This document shows, piece after piece, positions 1 to 6,030 of a DNA stretch of 8,220 bases; within the stretch, counting starts at the first letter, position 1; each line of letters begins with the position of its first letter. A model generated the notes under the pieces. That model was not told the origin of the DNA and did not search any database. It saw only the letters and a list, made by a program, of their open reading frames with translations. The stretch is taken from contig CACYKX010000146.1 in the NCBI GenBank assembly GCA_902775075.1, forward strand, positions 1 to 8,220, read 5' to 3'. A program made the translations under genes and the position numbers. This stretch comes from an uncultured Prevotellaceae bacterium (GTDB lineage: Bacteria > Bacteroidota > Bacteroidia > Bacteroidales > Bacteroidaceae).

Positions 1-27
1 TTGTTGCCTTGTTCCTGAAAGCGAGTG

Positions 28-59
28 CAAAGGTATAACTTTATTGCCAAACTACCAAA
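28..59 (-). promoter_or_regulatory. Leftward Bacteroidota-type promoter
   Basis: On the minus strand, TACCTTTG (35 down to 28) matches the -7 consensus TAnnTTTG perfectly. TTTG (59 down to 56) lies 20 nt upstream as the -33 element. Transcription would start near position 20 and run left, out of the window, so its gene cannot be seen. Both elements at canonical spacing make this one of the better promoters in the window. Confidence 0.6.
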
Positions 60-241
60 ACTTTCAATGGAAAAATTCAACTTTTTTGCAAAGTTTTCGA
101 AATATTTGACAAAATAGAATAATACATTGGAGGTATACCTTATTAAATAATACATGACAGGGTAATTAGACAAGACAACGCTACATAGAATACCAAGAAA
201 TCATGATTAATACCTTTCTAACATTTCATCTATTTTAGGTA

Positions 242-272
242 TTGCAACACTTCACCAAAATATATAACTTTG
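242..272 (+). promoter_or_regulatory. Rightward promoter with no obvious gene
   Basis: TAACTTTG at 265-272 matches the TAnnTTTG -7 element exactly. TTG at 242-244 lies 20 nt upstream at the usual -33 spacing. Transcription would start around 278-280. The next protein gene starts at 502 and has its own -7 box at 452-459, with a hairpin in between, so this promoter may serve a short non-coding transcript or act as a distal second promoter for the flavodiiron gene. Confidence 0.5.
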
Positions 273-278
273 CATCGA

Positions 279-378
279 GATTAAGATAAATAAGCCATAA
301 TAGATAATATTCGCTAAGGATAAAATTCATAATGTTTTTGTATACCGAATAAGAGCCAGCTGTGAAGCCGGCTCTTAT
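279..378 (+). ncRNA. Candidate small RNA (~100 nt)
   Basis: This is the interval between the predicted start from the promoter at 242-272 and the far side of the hairpin at 349-378. It contains no sizeable reading frame. The only ATG frame before the hairpin is six codons at 332-352, whose stop lies inside the left arm. The boundaries are inferred only from promoter and hairpin positions, and no known RNA family is recognised. A long 5' leader of the downstream gene is the main alternative. Confidence 0.2.
349..378 (+). terminator. GC-rich hairpin, possible terminator
   Basis: ATAAGAGCC (349-357) pairs perfectly with GGCTCTTAT (370-378) to give a 9-bp stem. The 12-nt loop can shorten further through a GC/GC pair (359-360 with 367-368). 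It stands out in very AT-rich DNA. No real T-run follows on either strand, so it is not a canonical intrinsic terminator. Its function as a terminator, RNA-stabilising end or leader structure is uncertain. Confidence 0.4.
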
Positions 379-451
379 CATCTACTATATATCCAAAAAC
401 TTTTAGTAAATATTAACGACTAACAACTATACAACATCTCGACAAATACTC

Positions 452-459
452 TATATTTG
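452..459 (+). promoter_or_regulatory. -7 box of the flavodiiron gene
   Basis: TATATTTG matches TAnnTTTG exactly and is followed by CA, giving a transcription start near 466 and a 5' leader of roughly 35 nt before the ATG at 502. I do not see a convincing -33 TTTG at the expected distance. The box also helps decide the start codon: an in-frame TTG at 457 lies inside the promoter itself, upstream of the likely transcript start. Confidence 0.5.
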
Positions 460-501
460 CATCAACAAGTATTATGCATCTTAAACTTAACATTATCAAT
501 C

Positions 502-1689
502 ATGGCAAAAAAAATTACAGACAAAGTAACTTGGGTTGGAAAAATCGACTGGGAACTAAAACATTTCCATGGTGACGAATTATCTACAGGAAAGGGATCA
601 AGCTACAATTCATATCTTATCCACGATAAAAAGACCGTACTTATAGATACTGTTTGGGGACCATATGGTGAAGAATTTGTAAATCACTTACGTGAGGGAA
701 TCAACCTAAACGACATAGACTATATCATCATGAACCATAATGAAAGTGACCATTCCGGAGCACTTCCGGCACTAATGCGTGAGATTCCTGACACCCCAAT
801 CTATTGTACAGCCAAAGGCGAGAAAATACTCCGTGGACTTTACCATCAGAACTGGAATTATATTAATGTAAAGACTGGTGATTCCCTTAATATTGGAGAC
901 AACACTCTAACCTTCATAGAAGCACCGATGTGTCATTGGCCCGATACTATGGTGACCTATGCCAACGACGAACGTATACTATTTTCAAATGATGTATTCG
1001 GGCAACATTTCGCCACAGAAAGTCTCTATGACGACACCGTCTGTAAGTCTGATCTCTTCTACGAAGCAGAAAAATATTACGCCAACATTTTGAATCTCTA
1101 TAACCCGATGGTACAGAAAAAGATAAAGGAGATTGTGGCCATGAACTTACCTTTACGCATGATATGTCCAAGTCATGGTGTAATATGGACCAATCACATT
1201 AAAGACGTCATCGATCGCTATCTTTCATGGAGCAGCGGTTATCAAGAGAATCAGATAACTATTATCTACGACACAATGTGGCAAAGTACACGACATATGG
1301 CAGAAGCAATAGCCGACGGCATCCAACAACAGGATCCAACAATCAAGGTAAAACTCATGAATGCAGTAAAAGATGATAAAAATGACATTATCGTTGAAGT
1401 ATTCCGTTCGCGTGGCATCCTCATCGGAAGTCCTACTGTCAATATGGGAATCACATTCGCCATTGCAGGCATCATAGAAATGATTCATGGCATGAAATTC
1501 AAGAACAAGGTCTTTGGAGCATTCGGTTCTTCCGGTTGGGGAGGCGGTGCAGAGAAACGTATTGCCGAACGAATGACAGAAGCAGGATGGAAACAAGCAA
1601 CAGAACCATTTAAGCTCCTTTGGGCACCAAATAACGATGGAGAAAGAGCTTGTAGAGAATACGGGAAACTATTTGCTCAAAAATGCTAA
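502..1689 (+). CDS. fprA: Class A flavodiiron protein (O2/NO reductase)
   Basis: This 395-residue cytoplasmic enzyme belongs to a family that reduces O2 to water or NO to N2O at a non-haem di-iron site, using electrons passed through FMN. Residues 1-250 are a metallo-beta-lactamase-like domain with all expected iron ligands: H79, E81 and D83 in HNESDHSG, H145 in CHWPD, D164 in SNDVFG and H225 in SHG. Residues 252-395 are a flavodoxin domain with FMN-contact segments near 256-267, 309-316 (GSPTVNMG) and 342-350 (GSSGWGGGA). No rubredoxin or flavin-reductase domain is fused, so it is class A and needs a separate electron donor, which is not in this window. The start is set at ATG 502 because the protein alignment begins there and an in-frame TTG at 457 lies inside the -7 box. 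In anaerobes this enzyme usually defends against O2 or NO; which substrate dominates cannot be told from sequence. Confidence 0.95.
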   Translation: MAKKITDKVTWVGKIDWELKHFHGDELSTGKGSSYNSYLIHDKKTVLIDTVWGPYGEEFVNHLREGINLNDIDYIIMNHNESDHSGALPALMREIPDTPIYCTAKGEKILRGLYHQNWNYINVKTGDSLNIGDNTLTFIEAPMCHWPDTMVTYANDERILFSNDVFGQHFATESLYDDTVCKSDLFYEAEKYYANILNLYNPMVQKKIKEIVAMNLPLRMICPSHGVIWTNHIKDVIDRYLSWSSGYQENQITIIYDTMWQSTRHMAEAIADGIQQQDPTIKVKLMNAVKDDKNDIIVEVFRSRGILIGSPTVNMGITFAIAGIIEMIHGMKFKNKVFGAFGSSGWGGGAEKRIAERMTEAGWKQATEPFKLLWAPNNDGERACREYGKLFAQKC

Positions 1690-1697
1690 TATATCGT

Positions 1698-1735
1698 GGG
1701 CTATCAACATATAAAAGATAGCCCTATTTCTTTTT
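1698..1735 (+). terminator. Terminator of the flavodiiron gene
   Basis: GGGCTATC (1698-1705) pairs perfectly with GATAGCCC (1717-1724) around an 11-nt loop. A pyrimidine tract rich in T (1725 onward) follows, so this is a good intrinsic terminator for the + strand, 8 nt after the stop codon. The T-rich tract is also the complement of the lysine codons that end the convergent regulator gene, so the two genes share this sequence. On the minus strand the hairpin is followed only by a weak T-run. Confidence 0.75.
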
Positions 1736-2155
1736 CTTTCTACACTCAGGACACACACCTCTTAAAATATAATTGGCACTCGTAACCTCATAACCTTCCG
1801 GAATATTTACTTTAGGCATCGATATATCATAAAGACAAAACGTTTTATGACATGATTCACAATAAAAATGGACATGCTCGTCATCATCATATTCTGCATC
1901 ATGACTATGACATAATTCATACTTTATTCCACCTTCACCATCTTCAATTATATGTACTACATGATGCTCACGAAACAGCATAAGGGTACGAAAAATATTC
2001 GACTTATCTATCGAAAGAATCTTATATTCTAAATCCTTCATAGAAACAGGTCGTTCTTGTACTGCTAATGTTTTAGCAATAACAATACGATTCACCGTCG
2101 GCTTTACCCCATGGCATTCCAATAATTTTACAATTTTATCATTTTCCATCTTCAT
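1724..2155 (-). CDS. Fur-family metal-dependent transcriptional regulator
   Basis: This 143-residue protein has the usual Fur/PerR/Zur length and plan. An N-terminal winged helix (about residues 5-75) includes the recognition-helix region SNIFRTLMLF (52-61). A C-terminal metal-binding dimerisation domain has a structural zinc site of two CxxC pairs (C99/C102 and C135/C138). The H94-x-H96 pair before the first CxxC matches the conserved regulatory ligands. By my alignment, the position of PerR H37 is Arg35 and that of PerR D104 is Cys107, so this is not a classical peroxide sensor, and the metal sensed (Fe, Zn, Mn) is open. The start is taken at ATG 2155; TTG 2158 directly before it and ATG 2149 are alternatives. 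The protein ends in four lysines encoded over the convergent terminator. It is convergent with the flavodiiron gene and preceded by a 22-bp-phased palindrome array that may regulate it. Confidence 0.9.
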   Translation of the reverse strand: MKMENDKIVKLLECHGVKPTVNRIVIAKTLAVQERPVSMKDLEYKILSIDKSNIFRTLMLFREHHVVHIIEDGEGGIKYELCHSHDAEYDDDEHVHFYCESCHKTFCLYDISMPKVNIPEGYEVTSANYILRGVCPECRKKKK

Positions 2156-2198
2156 CAATAAAAGCTATGATATAGAATACTATTATCCTTCTAGCAGA

Positions 2199-2206
2199 CT
2201 AAATTA
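2199..2206 (-). promoter_or_regulatory. Weak -7 box candidate for the Fur-type gene
   Basis: On the minus strand TAATTTAG (2206 down to 2199) matches TAnnTTTG at all but one fixed position and lies about 45 nt upstream of the ATG at 2155. It abuts the first unit of the palindrome array, which would then cover the -33 region and everything upstream. The match is imperfect, so this is a suggestion only. Confidence 0.2.
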
Positions 2207-2309
2207 CGTGAATAACTGCGTTGATTTACGAAGTTAACTACATCGGCTCACAAAGTTAACAATATAAGCTTACGAAGTTAACTACGTAAAGCGATGCAGT
2301 TAACTGCAT
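2206..2309. repeat. Array of 16-bp palindromes with exact 22-bp period
   Basis: Five units start at 2206, 2228, 2250, 2272 and 2294. The last four carry an invariant GTTAAC at 2233, 2255, 2277 and 2299, exactly 22 bp apart. The 16-bp cores are ACGTGAATAACTGCGT (weak), ACGAAGTTAACTACAT, ACAAAGTTAACAATAT, ACGAAGTTAACTACGT and ATGCAGTTAACTGCAT. The last core is a perfect palindrome and the fourth is symmetric at 14 of 16 positions. The 6-bp gaps between cores (TGATTT, CGGCTC, AAGCTT, AAAGCG) are not conserved. Conserved dyads with unconserved gaps and a two-helical-turn period look like a row of protein-binding sites on one DNA face. The array lies between the stop of the DUF1460 gene and the start of the Fur-type gene, both on the minus strand. 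A decayed tandem repeat is the alternative. Confidence 0.8.
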
Positions 2310-2321
2310 AAAATCCAATAA

Positions 2322-3170
2322 TCATTTCACTCGGCAGACACGAATACCCAATTGCGAAGGATGCTTCTGCATATACTGCCAGAGCGACATTGGTTCCTCG
2401 ATTACTTGATGATGAATACTAGAAGCGTTAAGAAGATGTAGTTTTCCATCTTCCCCCCACGCGGCAATACCAATATGAGAGGTATCAAGTCCTTTCTTTT
2501 TAGTGAGAATAACAAGGATATCCCCATCCTGTATTGATTTCTTTACGCATCTATTACCAATCTGATTCTTAGGAATATATCGATATCGCTTTCCCGTAAT
2601 ACTTTGCTCTAGAGCACGAATTCCACTCAACCATTGAGGATGCGAATTCAGCATTTTATAATTACCTACATGGGTTGACATATAATTAACCTTTACCGTC
2701 TGTATTCCACAAAAAGGAGGATTAGGAGAATCTATATTCTCTACGATTCCCTCACGTTCATTATCATCCATCCACACCGTAAAATAATGCTGACGATGTA
2801 CATAATCTACCTTACCTCCAATATACCTGATATGGCGAAGGGCATCACAAAAGGCAGCAAACGTTGTTTTTCGCTGTTCTGCACATCGTGTAAGGGCTAC
2901 AACTTGTTCAACAAAGGTAGTACAATCTAACTCAGAAAGATTTACAATTAATTGTTCTTCTTTCGTCCGATCAAGTGTACCTCCGACATATGGAACACCA
3001 ACAAACTTTCGACCAAAATATAACATCCAACTACCTGCCTTACGCGCCTTCATCCGAGAGGCATCTCGAAGCAATTGTTCTATTTTACAACGGTCTTCGG
3101 AACTACACGATACCTGTGCACGAATTTGTAGCGTCCATAACATCAATAACAATAAAAAATATTTCTTCAT
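2322..3170 (-). CDS. DUF1460 exported NlpC/P60-like cysteine amidase-fold protein
   Basis: This 282-residue protein has a signal peptide at about residues 1-18 (MKK, then a leucine-rich core, with likely cleavage after IRA before Q19), so it should act in the periplasm or envelope. The rest matches DUF1460, a Bacteroidota-rich family with an NlpC/P60-like cysteine peptidase fold, often named N-acetylmuramoyl-L-alanine amidase-like. The probable nucleophile is C83 in LDCTTFVE and the partner histidine is H232 in DTSHIG; a polar third residue may be N248. The likely role is cutting peptidoglycan-derived peptides or a related amide bond, but the substrate is unproven. Its ATG overlaps the stop of the preceding DUF4421 gene by 4 nt (ATGA), which suggests translational coupling. 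It is the last gene of the five-gene cluster. No clear intrinsic terminator follows before the palindrome array. Confidence 0.88.
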   Translation of the reverse strand: MKKYFLLLLMLWTLQIRAQVSCSSEDRCKIEQLLRDASRMKARKAGSWMLYFGRKFVGVPYVGGTLDRTKEEQLIVNLSELDCTTFVEQVVALTRCAEQRKTTFAAFCDALRHIRYIGGKVDYVHRQHYFTVWMDDNEREGIVENIDSPNPPFCGIQTVKVNYMSTHVGNYKMLNSHPQWLSGIRALEQSITGKRYRYIPKNQIGNRCVKKSIQDGDILVILTKKKGLDTSHIGIAAWGEDGKLHLLNASSIHHQVIEEPMSLWQYMQKHPSQLGIRVCRVK

Positions 3171-4360
3171 CGTTTACCGAAATTAAAACCTATATAGAAA
3201 TTTAAATAGCCAAAGAAATTATTTGTTGAAAATTGTTTCTTAGTATAGTTATAACTATGGAGAATAGCACTAGCACCCGCATACCATTTCATATTATTAT
3301 AGACCAATCCGAAACGTCCTATTCCATCAATATTGATGTTTTTCAAATTAAAATCACGAAGTGTGAAGCGACCGTGATTAGTATCTGAAAGCGTATGCTT
3401 ATAAGCCAAAGCTGTCGATAAACTTGCATTAAAAAGCCAATGCGGAGCAAAGACCCAGTTGTAACTATATCCACAGCTAAAAGAAATATCTGTATATTCT
3501 ATTTTCCCGAAAAGTCTACTACTATCCAATCCTATTTCTAAAGAAGAAAGGTTTAGACACTCACGAGTTAACTTATCCAGTTCATTCCAATCCATAGACA
3601 ATTTTTGATTGGTGTAACCAATACCAGCCAACCAACTTCCCGCACTATGACGCTGTACTGTACTCTGACTATAAGCAGCGGGATATGAAAAACGTCTATG
3701 ATTGAATATATAATATAAGTTAAACCCCTTGATGCTAGAATTTAATCCATCAAAATCTACATTCTTGATGGCATCCGTATTTATATTCTTCTCTAAGTCA
3801 AGACTGCGAATACGATAATTATTACCCGTCTCACGCCAAAACAGATCTACCCCCACCAGACTACTATATAAACTTAGGCCAAATTCTTTACGATTTGACT
3901 TCTCTGAATTCATACAGATATGTTTCAAGTCTATCGTATAGCCCAAGAATATCCATCTCCAACCAACATATGGCCCCAACTTATACGATACTTCTGGTGC
4001 AAAGGTAATACTATTTCCATCTTTCTCTGACAGTTTATACATCTCATACGTATTCGTACTCTGAAGCATGACAGTATAATTATATCGTTGTGGTTCGATA
4101 TAATTCGTATCAATATTATTAAACTCTTGAAAGAGTCGTGTAAAACTCTTTCCTATGCGATGGAAAAACGTTTTTCTATGGTGTACACTGGTCAAAGAAT
4201 CAGAAATATGACACGACCGATCAACTTCTCCTGTGGGATACGCGACAACCGATGCACCAATCATAGAAGGATTGACGCAAGTATCTTCCCTAAGCGAATC
4301 AGCCTTAACATGATTGCCAAGAAACAGAAAAAATAATATCAAACATATCAATCTTTCCAC
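3167..4360 (-). CDS. DUF4421 exported protein, probable outer-membrane barrel
   Basis: This 397-residue protein starts at a GTG inside the end of the preceding oxidoreductase gene (13-nt overlap), the only strong start that keeps the N-terminal signal peptide (hydrophobic residues 4-15, likely cleavage after VKA at about residue 20). The segment FNNIDTNYIEPQRYNYTVMLQ (80-100) is what I recognise as the DUF4421 signature. The rest alternates polar and aromatic residues with many Tyr and Asn, as in outer-membrane beta-barrels, and ends in an aromatic strand (NFYIGFNFGKR). Function is unknown. The low-quality GTG start and the overlaps at both ends suggest its translation depends on the upstream gene and in turn feeds the DUF1460 gene. 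The family assignment is from memory of the motif, and the barrel topology is inference. Confidence 0.8.
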   Translation of the reverse strand: MERLICLILFFLFLGNHVKADSLREDTCVNPSMIGASVVAYPTGEVDRSCHISDSLTSVHHRKTFFHRIGKSFTRLFQEFNNIDTNYIEPQRYNYTVMLQSTNTYEMYKLSEKDGNSITFAPEVSYKLGPYVGWRWIFLGYTIDLKHICMNSEKSNRKEFGLSLYSSLVGVDLFWRETGNNYRIRSLDLEKNINTDAIKNVDFDGLNSSIKGFNLYYIFNHRRFSYPAAYSQSTVQRHSAGSWLAGIGYTNQKLSMDWNELDKLTRECLNLSSLEIGLDSSRLFGKIEYTDISFSCGYSYNWVFAPHWLFNASLSTALAYKHTLSDTNHGRFTLRDFNLKNINIDGIGRFGLVYNNMKWYAGASAILHSYNYTKKQFSTNNFFGYLNFYIGFNFGKR

Positions 4361-5331
4361 AAGATACGATCAAGAACCCAGTTGGTTGGTGTTGCAGAAA
4401 TACTTGTACACTCGCAAGTGCCTATACCTTGCATATCCTCGATAACGCTTTTAATAATAGGTAACTGAACATAAGGTGGATTAGGAACCTCGATATTCAT
4501 ATCTCCTTCACTTGTAACCAAACGTATAGGATCATAATTAAATACAGAGAAACTTACTGTACCTCGCGTACCAATCACCTCTATACGATCCTCCTTGGCA
4601 CTTTCGTGTCCAACAAAGCACCAACTACCACTACCAGGGATGCCACTTTCAAAATAAAAACACGCAGAAATAGTATCCTCAGCCTGATATAAATGAGCTC
4701 GATTGGCCGGATAGCCGTGGGCACGAGTTATCACCCCAAAGATATCTTGAAGCAAGTCCAACTGATGAGGAGCCAAATCATAAAAATAGCCGCCACCAGA
4801 GATATCCGGTTGAAGACGCCAAGGCAGTGTATCGCCACGACTATAATCCAAATCGCGAGGAGGTACAGAGAAACGTATCTGAACATTCACGACATCTCCA
4901 ACTGTTCCATTGTTTATGATCTCCTTAACTTTTTGAAAATAAGGCAGATATCGTCTATAATAAGCCACGAAACAAGGAATGCCCGTTTCTTCACTAATAC
5001 GATTAATTCGAATACAATCGGCATAACTGGCGGCCAAAGGTTTCTCTATGTAACAAGGCTTACCTGCACGCATTGCCATAATAGCAAACGTAGCATGACT
5101 AGAAGGTGGAGTGGCAATATAAATTGCATTAATATCAGGATCCTCAATTAATCGGGAAGCATCCGTATACCATTTACGTATATGATGGCGCTCGGCATAT
5201 CGGCGCGCTTTATCCTCACTACGACTCATCACAGCCTCGACATGCGAGCCTGGCACCTCATTGAAAGCTGGTCCGGATTTTTTCTCCGTCACCTCGCCAC
5301 AACCAATAAATCCCCAACTGATTTTCTTCAT
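4348..5331 (-). CDS. Gfo/Idh/MocA-family NAD(P)-dependent oxidoreductase
   Basis: This 327-residue cytoplasmic dehydrogenase has an N-terminal Rossmann domain with the dinucleotide loop GFIGCGEVTEKKSGPAF (7-23). The family motif YIEKPLA follows, with E96-K97-P98 and K97 the usual catalytic or cofactor lysine. The C-terminal alpha/beta substrate domain includes GGGYFYDLAPHQLDLL (179-194), where D185 and H189 sit at the usual active-site positions. Members oxidise or reduce sugars, inositols or related carbonyl compounds with NAD(P). The substrate here cannot be named, although the N-terminal sequence resembles the anhydrofructose-reductase-like branch. It follows yggS by 16 nt and overlaps the DUF4421 start by 13 nt, so it is part of the same operon. 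No sugar transporter or kinase is nearby to indicate a pathway. Confidence 0.9.
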   Translation of the reverse strand: MKKISWGFIGCGEVTEKKSGPAFNEVPGSHVEAVMSRSEDKARRYAERHHIRKWYTDASRLIEDPDINAIYIATPPSSHATFAIMAMRAGKPCYIEKPLAASYADCIRINRISEETGIPCFVAYYRRYLPYFQKVKEIINNGTVGDVVNVQIRFSVPPRDLDYSRGDTLPWRLQPDISGGGYFYDLAPHQLDLLQDIFGVITRAHGYPANRAHLYQAEDTISACFYFESGIPGSGSWCFVGHESAKEDRIEVIGTRGTVSFSVFNYDPIRLVTSEGDMNIEVPNPPYVQLPIIKSVIEDMQGIGTCECTSISATPTNWVLDRILWKD

Positions 5332-5347
5332 GACCTACATACTTTCT

Positions 5348-6019
5348 TTAATAGACCCTAGGACCAAATATTGAAGTGCCCACACGAACCATGGTAGAGC
5401 GATGTTTTATTGCCAACTGATAATCTTGACTCATACCATACGAACGTACCGAGAAGTTATCATCATCGACAAAATAATCATGCTTGATTTCATCGAAGAA
5501 GCAAGCTGCCGTTTCAAAATCATTCTCTATACGAGCTGTATCGTCTGTATTAGAAGCCATCATCATGATTCCGCAAATCTGAACATGCTTCAGATCACGC
5601 CATTCACCAGCTGCAAGCAACTGACGACAATCCTCAAGAGACAATCCGTATTTTGTAACCTCGGCAGCAATATGAAGTTCTAAAAGCACTTTTATTACAC
5701 GATCACATTTCGCAGCCTGTTTTTCAATTTCACGCATCAGTTTCATACTGTCACAAGCCTCTATCATAGATATATAAGGTGCTATATACTTCACCTTATT
5801 AGTCTGTAGATGACCTATAAAATGCCACTCAATATCATCAGGAAGCGCAGCGACCTTCTGTTGCAACTCTTGTTCGCGACTTTCGCCGAAGATCCTTTGA
5901 CCCTCAGCATAAGCCGCTTCAATATACTCTTTAGGGTGAAATTTGCTGATAGCAACCAATTGTACGTTGTTTGGCAAGTTTCCCAGTACCTCGTGTAAAT
6001 TCTTTGCTACATCAAACAT
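5348..6019 (-). CDS. yggS: YggS/PLPBP-family pyridoxal phosphate homeostasis protein
   Basis: This 223-residue single-domain alanine-racemase-like TIM barrel has the family's usual length. The PLP-binding lysine is K26 in VAISKFHP. Other family motifs are FGESREQEL (43-51), IEWHFIGHLQTNK (62-74), GIMMMAS (149-155) and the phosphate-binding end SYGMSQDYQLAIKHRSTMVRVGTSIFG (192-218). Members bind PLP without known catalytic turnover and keep the supply of vitamin B6 cofactors and related amino-acid metabolism in balance. It starts 11 nt after the DUF4494 gene and is followed by the oxidoreductase after 16 nt. The AAGGAG about 17 nt before the ATG is part of the preceding gene's last codons and is too far away to be a normal ribosome binding site. 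Confidence 0.95.
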   Translation of the reverse strand: MFDVAKNLHEVLGNLPNNVQLVAISKFHPKEYIEAAYAEGQRIFGESREQELQQKVAALPDDIEWHFIGHLQTNKVKYIAPYISMIEACDSMKLMREIEKQAAKCDRVIKVLLELHIAAEVTKYGLSLEDCRQLLAAGEWRDLKHVQICGIMMMASNTDDTARIENDFETAACFFDEIKHDYFVDDDNFSVRSYGMSQDYQLAIKHRSTMVRVGTSIFGPRVY

Positions 6020-6030
6020 AACCTGTATAT

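Larger units (their letters stand above)
1..501. other. Intergenic region upstream of the flavodiiron gene
   Basis: No convincing protein-coding frame is present in these 500 bases, which are AT-rich and full of stops. They hold a leftward promoter at 28-59, a rightward promoter at 242-272, a GC-rich hairpin at 349-378 and the promoter of the flavodiiron gene at 452-459, each listed separately. Other small structures are a 10-bp palindrome AGGTATACCT at 131-140, flanked by two copies of AATAATACAT at 118-127 and 146-155, and the palindrome AATCATGATT at 199-208. These could be operators, but palindromes this short also arise by chance in AT-rich DNA. Confidence 0.6.

Noticed and set aside
332..352. 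Six-codon frame MFLYTE before the hairpin as a real gene
   Set aside because: It is too short to support on its own and has no ribosome binding site. It is mentioned only as a possible leader peptide in the small RNA finding.
457..501. N-terminal extension of the flavodiiron protein from TTG 457
   Set aside because: The TTG lies inside the -7 promoter box, upstream of the likely transcript start. The encoded 15 residues do not resemble the family, and ATG 502 gives the conserved N-terminus and the standard H79/E81/D83 numbering.
1225..1596. 123-codon open frame on the - strand
   Set aside because: It is antisense to the flavodoxin domain of the flavodiiron gene, whose coding frame is certain; the translated sequence is Cys/His/Phe-rich with no recognisable domain.
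2206..2309. CRISPR array
   Set aside because: The period is 22 bp with only 6-bp gaps between conserved cores, far too short for spacers, and no cas gene is present.
2294..2309. Intrinsic terminator of the DUF1460 gene
   Set aside because: The 16-bp palindrome has no loop sequence of its own, so a hairpin would keep only 5-6 bp, and no T-run follows on the minus strand. Membership of the phased array explains it better.
4693..5151. 152-codon open frame on the + strand
   Set aside because: It lies antisense inside the well-supported oxidoreductase gene, shows no family resemblance and has an unlikely composition rich in Ile, Arg and Thr, typical of a shadow frame.
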